Below are positions 59,792 through 64,000 of a stretch of 64,000 nt of DNA, one piece after another (position 1 is the first letter of the stretch; the number at the start of each line of letters is the position of its first letter). The DNA is from JANNXQ01 sp038238555 (lineage in GTDB: Bacteria > Verrucomicrobiota > Verrucomicrobiia > Chthoniobacterales > Chthoniobacteraceae), in contig JBBRXP010000004.1 of the NCBI GenBank assembly GCA_038238555.1, forward strand, positions 14,850 to 78,849, in the 5' to 3' direction. Under the pieces are notes generated by a model. That model searched no databases, was not told the DNA's origin, and saw only the letters and a list, made by a program, of their open reading frames with translations. A program made the position numbers and the translations under genes.

Positions 59792-60931
59792 ATGTCCCCG
59801 CCTGTTGCCGCGCAATACGTCGTCACGTTTCTGAAGCCGGAGATGCTGCACATTTACCGGCAGATCACGGCGCTGCGCGCGTTTCGGCCCGTGGTGTTTT
59901 GCCAGAAGCGCGAGAATGCGGAGCGGTTTCCTTTCGACGATGTGGTGGTGATTTCAAAGCCGCGCACGCACGCGCTGCGGCGGCTCTGGCAGAAGCAGAT
60001 GCTCGGGCGGCCGATCACGATTTATCGCGGCGAAGCGCGGGGCATTCTGGCGGCGCTTCACGCGGCCGAGGCACGCGTGCTGCACATTTATTTCGGGCAC
60101 ATCGGAGTGCATCTGCTGCCGTTGCTGGAGATGTGCGATGTGCCGGCGCTCGTGTCCTTTCACGGCGCCGACGCACAGGTCGGACTCGCGCACCTGGCTT
60201 CGACGCAGCGGATGCTTGCGAAGGCGCGGTTGCTTTTGGTGCGCTCCGAGTCGTTGGCGGCGCGGCTCGTTGCGCTCGGTTGCGATCCGGCAAAAATCCG
60301 GCTGCATCGCACCGGCATCCCGGTCGAGGAAATTGCGTTCACCCAACGCGCCACCCCGCGGGACGGGGCGTGGCGGTGCGTGCAGGCGTGCCGGCTCATT
60401 CCGAAGAAAGGGGTGGCGACGAGCCTGCGAGCCTTCGCGCAATTCGCGGCGAAACATCCGCGCGCGACATTCACGGTCGCCGGCGAAGGCCCGCTGCTAC
60501 AGACTTTGCGGGCGTTGGCTTCCGCGCTCGGCATCGCGGATCGCGTGACATTTCCCGGATTTCTCTCGCAGGCCGCACTGCGCGCGCTTTACGCGGACGC
60601 TCATCTTTTCCTGCACCCGAGCGAGCTCGGCGCGGATGGCGATCAGGAGGGCGTGCCGAACTCCATGCTCGAAGCGATGGCCAGCGGCCTGCCTGTGCTG
60701 GCGACAAGGCATGGCGGAATCCCGGAGGCCGTGAACCATGGCGAGAGCGGCCTGCTGGTCCCAGAAAGAGACCACGCCGCGCTCGCGGCGGAAATGCTGG
60801 CGCTGGCGGCAATACCGGACCGCTACGCGAAGATGAGCGCGGCGGCGGCAAGAAGCGTGGCCGCAAAGTTCGATCTTGCCGTGCAGACGCGCGCGCTGGA
60901 GAGATTTTATGCGGAAGCGACGGAGGCGTGA
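59792..60931 (+). CDS. GT4-family glycosyltransferase (colanic-acid-type)
   Basis: A 379-residue GT4 enzyme starting at the ATG at 59792. The N-terminal domain has YVVTFLKPEMLHIYRQITAL, LHIYFGHIGVHLLPLLEM and ALVSFHGADAQVGLAHLAS. The donor domain has RCVQACRLIPKKGVATSLRA, ATFTVAGEGPLLQTLRALAS, and HLFLHPSELGADGDQEGVPN followed by SMLEAMASGLPVLATRHGGI. This layout (FHGxD, then ADGDQEGVPN) matches WcaL/AmsK-like transferases of exopolysaccharide synthesis. It is the last gene of the polysaccharide region. Confidence 0.92.
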   Translation: MSPPVAAQYVVTFLKPEMLHIYRQITALRAFRPVVFCQKRENAERFPFDDVVVISKPRTHALRRLWQKQMLGRPITIYRGEARGILAALHAAEARVLHIYFGHIGVHLLPLLEMCDVPALVSFHGADAQVGLAHLASTQRMLAKARLLLVRSESLAARLVALGCDPAKIRLHRTGIPVEEIAFTQRATPRDGAWRCVQACRLIPKKGVATSLRAFAQFAAKHPRATFTVAGEGPLLQTLRALASALGIADRVTFPGFLSQAALRALYADAHLFLHPSELGADGDQEGVPNSMLEAMASGLPVLATRHGGIPEAVNHGESGLLVPERDHAALAAEMLALAAIPDRYAKMSAAAARSVAAKFDLAVQTRALERFYAEATEA

Positions 60932-60971
60932 GCGTTCTTGCACCGCCGGAAGTTCCCGCTAAACCCAACGC

Positions 60972-61679
60972 ATGAAACTGATCGTCGCTCTCGCTCTCGC
61001 CACCACGCTCGCCCTTCACGCGGAAGACAAGCCGCTCTTTAACGGCAAAGACCTCACGGGTTGGAAGGGGCAACCGGAATTTTGGAGCGTGAAAGATGGG
61101 GCCATTACGGGCCACACCACCACGGAGAAACCTGTCGAACAAAACACCTTCCTCATCTGGCAGGGCGGCGACGTCGCGGACTTCGAACTGACGGTGAAGT
61201 ACAAGATCGTCGATGCAAATGGCGCGTCGGATGGGTTCGGCAATTCGGGCATCCAGTATCGGAGCAAAGTGGTGGACCCGGCTTACTCCGTGGTCGCCGG
61301 TTATCAGGCCGACTTCGAGTGCGGGAAGACGCACAGCGGCATTCTTTACGAGGAAAAGGGACGCGGCATCCTAGCCAATCGCGGAGAGAAAGTGGTGATC
61401 CACGAAGGCGACGCGCCCAACAAACCGAAGATCGAAAAGGTGGGCAGTCTCGGCGAGAGCACGGAACTCTTGGCGGCGATCAAACCGGCGGATTGGAACG
61501 AGTACAAGATCGTCGCCAACGGCGGCCACCTTCAGCACTTCATCAATGGCAAGCAGATGATCGACGTGACCGACGAGACGGCGCTGGGGGCAAAGTCGGG
61601 AGTGCTCGCGCTGCAACTGCACCGGGGTGCGCCGATGACGGTGCAGTTTAAGGACTTCGTGTTTAAGACGCTGAAGTGA
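60972..61679 (+). CDS. DUF1080 (3-keto-disaccharide hydrolase-like) secreted protein
   Basis: A 235-residue exported protein. The signal peptide (LIVALALATTLALHAED) is followed by the DUF1080 hallmark KPLFNGKDLTGWKG. The LamG/concanavalin-like fold continues with FELTVKYKIVDANGASDGFG, NSGIQYRSKVVDPAYSVV, GYQADFE and WNEYKIVANGGHLQHFINGK. Members hydrolyse 3-keto-glycosides or bind carbohydrate and are numerous in Planctomycetes and Verrucomicrobia. It is transcribed alone and converges on rplJ across a palindrome that may terminate both. Confidence 0.93.
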   Translation: MKLIVALALATTLALHAEDKPLFNGKDLTGWKGQPEFWSVKDGAITGHTTTEKPVEQNTFLIWQGGDVADFELTVKYKIVDANGASDGFGNSGIQYRSKVVDPAYSVVAGYQADFECGKTHSGILYEEKGRGILANRGEKVVIHEGDAPNKPKIEKVGSLGESTELLAAIKPADWNEYKIVANGGHLQHFINGKQMIDVTDETALGAKSGVLALQLHRGAPMTVQFKDFVFKTLK

Positions 61680-61682
61680 GCG

Positions 61683-61769
61683 CGTCGCAGCTGCGACGTC
61701 CTCGTCGCAGCACGTGCCAGCGGCGCCTCGCCGAACGGCCCACGCGACGAGGACGTCGCAGCTACGCGG
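61683..61769. terminator. Long inverted repeat between convergent DUF1080 and rplJ genes
   Basis: A perfect 20-bp pair, AGCTGCGACGTCCTCGTCGC at 61689-61708 and its complement at 61744-61763, with a 35-nt loop. The right arm contains the rplJ stop codon. Position between convergent genes fits a bidirectional terminator, although there is no T-run. The core GCGRCGTCCTCGYCGC is also the core of the larger palindrome at 7330-7538, so it may equally be a dispersed repeat element. Confidence 0.6.
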
Positions 61770-62280
61770 ACGCGGTTTCTTTTTCGGCGCGGGCTTTGAG
61801 CACTCGAGCGAGCGCGCTGGCGGGCTCGTTGAGCACGCGCACGAGCTGGCTTGCCGGGGCGTTGAGGACGCCGAGCAGCGTGGCGAGCAAGACCTCGCGC
61901 GAAGGGAGATCGGCGATCTCGGCGATCTGTTCTTTCGAGACCACGAGGCGATCGACCACGCCTGTCTTCACTTCGGGTTTCTTAAATTCCGCGGTGAAAA
62001 TTTTGAGCACCTTGGCGGCGGCGGCGGCGTCCTTTTCGCCGACTACGATCGCGGTCTGGCCCTTGAATTCGGCGAGTTCCGGCAGGCCGGCGCCCTTGGC
62101 TGCGCGGCGGAGGAAGGTGTTTTTGACGACGTGGCAGCGGGCGCCGGCGTTCCAGAGCCGTGTGCGCAGCTCGGCAAACTGGCCGACTTTCAAGCCGGTG
62201 TAGTCGGCGACGAAAAGGAACGGCGAGGCGTTGAGCTTTGCCTGCAAGTCTTCAACGATGGTGGCTTTGTCGGGATGCAC
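61762..62280 (-). CDS. rplJ: 50S ribosomal protein L10
   Basis: A 172-residue L10, the stalk-base protein that binds 23S rRNA and L7/L12 dimers. Family features are ATIVEDLQAKLNASPFLFVA, DYTGLKVGQFAELRTRL, VVKNTFLRRAAKGAGL and the alanine-rich C-terminal helix APASQLVRVLNEPASALARV that carries L7/L12. A GTG at 62280 (HPDKATIVEDL) is used; the upstream in-frame extension reads STLNTQHSTLN, a translation of the heptamer repeat. It follows rplA by 55 nt. No rplL or rpoB follows downstream. Confidence 0.95.
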   Translation of the reverse strand: MHPDKATIVEDLQAKLNASPFLFVADYTGLKVGQFAELRTRLWNAGARCHVVKNTFLRRAAKGAGLPELAEFKGQTAIVVGEKDAAAAAKVLKIFTAEFKKPEVKTGVVDRLVVSKEQIAEIADLPSREVLLATLLGVLNAPASQLVRVLNEPASALARVLKARAEKETASA

Positions 62281-62289
62281 GGGAAGAAA

Positions 62290-62317
62290 GTTGAGAGTTG
62301 AGTGTTGAGTGTTGAGT
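62290..62317. repeat. Heptamer tandem repeat GTTGAGT between rplA and rplJ
   Basis: Four consecutive units (GTTGAGA, then GTTGAGT three times) occupy most of the short gap between rplA and rplJ, just upstream of the rplJ start. Read as mRNA the repeat is (ACUCAAC)n. It replaces the usual intergenic sequence of the L1-L10 operon. Confidence 0.85.
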
Positions 62318-62335
62318 GACGCGCTCGGGACTTCG

Positions 62336-63037
62336 CTAATTTTTGACGAAGGAGGAGGCATCGACTTTTACCCCGGGCGTCATCGTCGCGCTGAGAGTTA
62401 CGTTTTCGACGAAGACTCCTTTGGCCGTGGCGGGACGGGCTTTGACGACGGCTTCGATGACGGCGGCGCCATTCTCCACGAGCGCTTGCGCGGCGAAGGA
62501 AAACTTGCCGACGGGCACGGCGACGTTGCCGTTTTTGTCGAGCTTGAATTCGACGCGGCCTGCCTTCACCTCGCGCACTGCTTTGGCCGTGTCGTCGGTC
62601 ACGGTGCCGGTCTTGGGATTGGGCATGAGGCCGCGCGGGCCGAGCACCTTGCCGAGCTTGCGCACCTCGGCCATGCAGCCGGGAGTGGAGACGGCCACGT
62701 CGAAATCCTGAAAGCCTTGCTGGCACTTTTCCACCATGTCCTTGTAACCCACAAACTCCGCGCCGGCATCGCGCGCGGCCTGCGCGGCGGCGCCCTCCGC
62801 GAAGACGAGCACGCGCACGTTTTTGCCCGAGCCATTGGGCAGCGGGCAGGTGCCGCGCACCATTTGATCGCTCTGCCTCGGATCCACGCCGAGCCGCATC
62901 GAGAGCGTTACAGTCTGATCGAATTTCGGCGCGGGCATCGACCTCAGCACGGCGAGGGCTTCGGCGAGCGGGTAGGCTTTCTTTTTGTCCACCTTCTCGG
63001 CGGCGGCGCGGTAACGTTTGCTGGCTTTGTGTTGCAT
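62336..63037 (-). CDS. rplA: 50S ribosomal protein L1
   Basis: A 233-residue L1, which binds 23S rRNA at the L1 stalk and in many bacteria represses its own operon. Typical elements are KRYRAAAEKVDKKKAYPLAE, KFDQTVTLSMRLGVDPRQSD, VRGTCPLPNGSGKNVRVLVF, the signature region LGPRGLMPNPKTGTVTDDTA, and the closing GVFVENVTLSATMTPGVKVD. Length is normal. The ATG at 63037 is clear. The gene normally upstream, rplK, is absent; a 130-bp gap with no recognised feature and then an unrelated small gene follow. Confidence 0.96.
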   Translation of the reverse strand: MQHKASKRYRAAAEKVDKKKAYPLAEALAVLRSMPAPKFDQTVTLSMRLGVDPRQSDQMVRGTCPLPNGSGKNVRVLVFAEGAAAQAARDAGAEFVGYKDMVEKCQQGFQDFDVAVSTPGCMAEVRKLGKVLGPRGLMPNPKTGTVTDDTAKAVREVKAGRVEFKLDKNGNVAVPVGKFSFAAQALVENGAAVIEAVVKARPATAKGVFVENVTLSATMTPGVKVDASSFVKN

Positions 63038-63167
63038 GGTCGGGTGGCAGTGCGAGCGAATCCCGGTGCGGACTCTCCTGCGATGGCGAATGGGAGCGCG
63101 GAGGCTAGGCAGCCGGCTCGATGAGTCAAACGCTTATTTGGAAAAGTTCTCGGGCCGTCGAAGAAAA

Positions 63168-63344
63168 TCAGGGCTGGCGGAGACGAACGGGATTCGCCGG
63201 CTTCGGCGGACGGATCGCGGCGATGGCGCGGGTGTCCGCAATCATTTCCTCGAGCATGCGCAGCTTTTCGCCGACAGGCAGCGCGGTGGTTTGCTTGCGC
63301 CAGGCGCGTTTGCTTTCGCGGATGCGACGTTCGAGGTCGGTCAT
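63168..63344 (-). CDS. Small hypothetical protein (58 aa), partner of nucleotidyltransferase-like gene
   Basis: A 58-residue charged helical protein: TDLERRIRESKRAWRKQTTA, then LPVGEKLRMLEEMIADTRAI. Its ATG at 63344 overlaps the stop of the upstream gene (ATGA), so the two are co-translated. I do not recognise a named family. Short proteins with a VGEKLRMLEEM-type segment are encoded next to nucleotidyltransferase-like genes in several phyla, which makes a two-component pair likely. Its role is unknown. Confidence 0.6.
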   Translation of the reverse strand: MTDLERRIRESKRAWRKQTTALPVGEKLRMLEEMIADTRAIAAIRPPKPANPVRLRQP

Positions 63345-63862
63345 GGCAGTGGGGATGGATACTGCTGCTGGAAGCGGCGCCATTTTTCAAGGAGATCGTG
63401 CCGGCGGAGGATCGCCTCGAACTTCGCGGCGTCGAGCGCTTCGAGTTCGATGAAGCGTGCGATGCGCGCGTGATCGGTCGGGCGTCCGACTTGCAGGCAG
63501 ATGGCCGCGAGATGTTCCGCGGTGAGGACGCGAGTGGGGACGCCGCGAACGTCGTGCTCCACGGCTTCGGCCAATGCTTCCTCAACAAGCGGCGTGCCCG
63601 GGGGGACGAACTCGACAAGCCAGCCTTCCATCAGGATGTGCTGCCCGCGTGGCTGGAATCCCCGCGCGAGGAGGTATTCGTAGATCGGGCCAAGCGTGAG
63701 CAGGCCGCCGCTGGGCGAGGTGGGGAGCACGACGAAGACAACGAGGTCTTTCGTCTGGACCGGCTCCAGCCAAAAAATGGCGCCCACCGCTCCGCCGATG
63801 GCATAGCGACCAATGACCCTGTCAGCCTCCATCTGGTTGATTACCGCGAAAATTTTCTCCAC
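63341..63862 (-). CDS. Nucleotidyltransferase-fold protein (AbiEii-like), degenerate active site
   Basis: A 173-residue protein. The N-terminus RYAIGGAVGAIFWLEPVQTK, DLVVFV follows the pattern of nucleotidyltransferase-fold proteins (YAIGGALA...EP.xTxDxDVFV). The second Asp of the usual D-x-D is replaced (DLV), which would weaken metal binding. The C-terminal part, TAEHLAAICLQVGRPTDHAR and IARFIELEALDAAKFEAILR, is like the HI0074/AbiEii partner-binding region. A GTG at 63862 starts the gene. It may form a toxin-antitoxin-like or regulatory pair with the 58-residue protein that overlaps it. Confidence 0.65.
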   Translation of the reverse strand: MEKIFAVINQMEADRVIGRYAIGGAVGAIFWLEPVQTKDLVVFVVLPTSPSGGLLTLGPIYEYLLARGFQPRGQHILMEGWLVEFVPPGTPLVEEALAEAVEHDVRGVPTRVLTAEHLAAICLQVGRPTDHARIARFIELEALDAAKFEAILRRHDLLEKWRRFQQQYPSPLP

Positions 63863-63925
63863 GACGAAAAGCTACCGCGGGCGCGCAGCGAGGAAAGCAC
63901 GGGATCGTGGTCTCGGCCTCGCACG

Positions 63926-64000
63926 GATGGAGCGCGGACGGCCCGTCCGCCCGCACGCCGCACGGCGAGTTCGAGAGGCGGGCGAGGCCGCCCGCGCTCC
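63926..64000. repeat. GC-rich inverted repeat at right edge, probably continuing
   Basis: GGAGCGCGGACGGCCCGTCC at 63929-63948 is the imperfect inverse of 63978-64000 (GCGGGCGAGGCCGCCCGCGC and so on). The arms are about 23 nt with a 30-nt loop. The repeat reaches the end of the window, so its full length is unknown. Upstream of the nucleotidyltransferase-like gene; no gene was recognised here. Confidence 0.65.

Overview
This is a GC-rich bacterial window, most likely from a member of the Verrucomicrobiota (Chthoniobacterales- or Opitutales-like). Lineage is an inference. It rests on a PEP-CTERM beta-strand-repeat surface protein, a run of secreted glycan-degrading enzymes and a sulfatase, DUF1080 and DUF2851 proteins, several long TPR/GT41 glycosyltransferases, and many short intergenic heptamer and palindromic repeats. 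No rRNA, tRNA, CRISPR array or complete insertion sequence was recognised.

Layout. (1) 1-5.1 kb, plus strand: small stress-type proteins (two YCII/DGPF proteins, SRPBCC, VOC/PhnB-like, GyrI-like), a beta-propeller protein coupled to a MoaD/ThiS-like protein, and an ECF42-type sigma factor with a helical C-terminal extension. (2) 5.2-9.5 kb, minus strand: a SsuABC/TauABC-like importer whose permease gene overlaps a DUF2851 gene. A nested palindrome of about 200 bp and a heptamer array lie between its genes. (3) 9.6-14.8 kb: an HNH-nuclease remnant, a 964-residue PEP-CTERM protein, an archaemetzincin-like protein that has lost the catalytic His-Glu, and a priA fragment. (4) 14.8-21.1 kb, minus strand: three tandem overlapping TPR-OGT (GT41) paralogues. 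(5) 21.2-42.1 kb, plus strand: a polysaccharide-utilisation region with a TIM-barrel glycosidase, alpha/beta hydrolase, PIG-L deacetylase, pectate lyase, two beta-propeller glycosidase-like paralogues, a sulfatase, and a sugar-acid pathway (DapA-like lyase, enolase-superfamily dehydratase, 2-hydroxyacid dehydrogenase, MFS transporter, PhyH oxygenase). At least seven of its reading frames are broken by frameshifts, deletions or fusion of truncated genes. (6) 42.2-43.8 kb: an EamA transporter and a Uma2-family protein. (7) 43.8-60.9 kb: a surface-polysaccharide cluster with an acyltransferase, UDP-galactopyranose mutase, O-antigen ligase-like polymerase, flippase, five methyltransferases, five GT-B glycosyltransferases, a DUF6492 protein and arabinose-5-phosphate isomerase. 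(8) 61-64 kb: DUF1080 protein, then rplJ and rplA on the minus strand without rplK, rplL or rpoB beside them, followed by a small nucleotidyltransferase-like pair.

How the parts fit. Region 5 would depolymerise and desulfate a uronate-containing polymer and route the sugar acids through a non-phosphorylated dehydratase/aldolase pathway, but many of its extracellular enzymes look decayed while the central pathway is mostly intact. Region 7 builds and exports a galactofuranose-containing, O-methylated glycan. The GT41 triplet may glycosylate proteins, possibly surface proteins such as the PEP-CTERM protein, but the sequence does not prove that.

The main novelty candidates are the GT41 triplet, the pseudo-archaemetzincin, a 14-bp hairpin repeat that has become the N-termini of two divergent reading frames, the isolated rplA-rplJ pair, and the concentration of deletion-fusion remnants.
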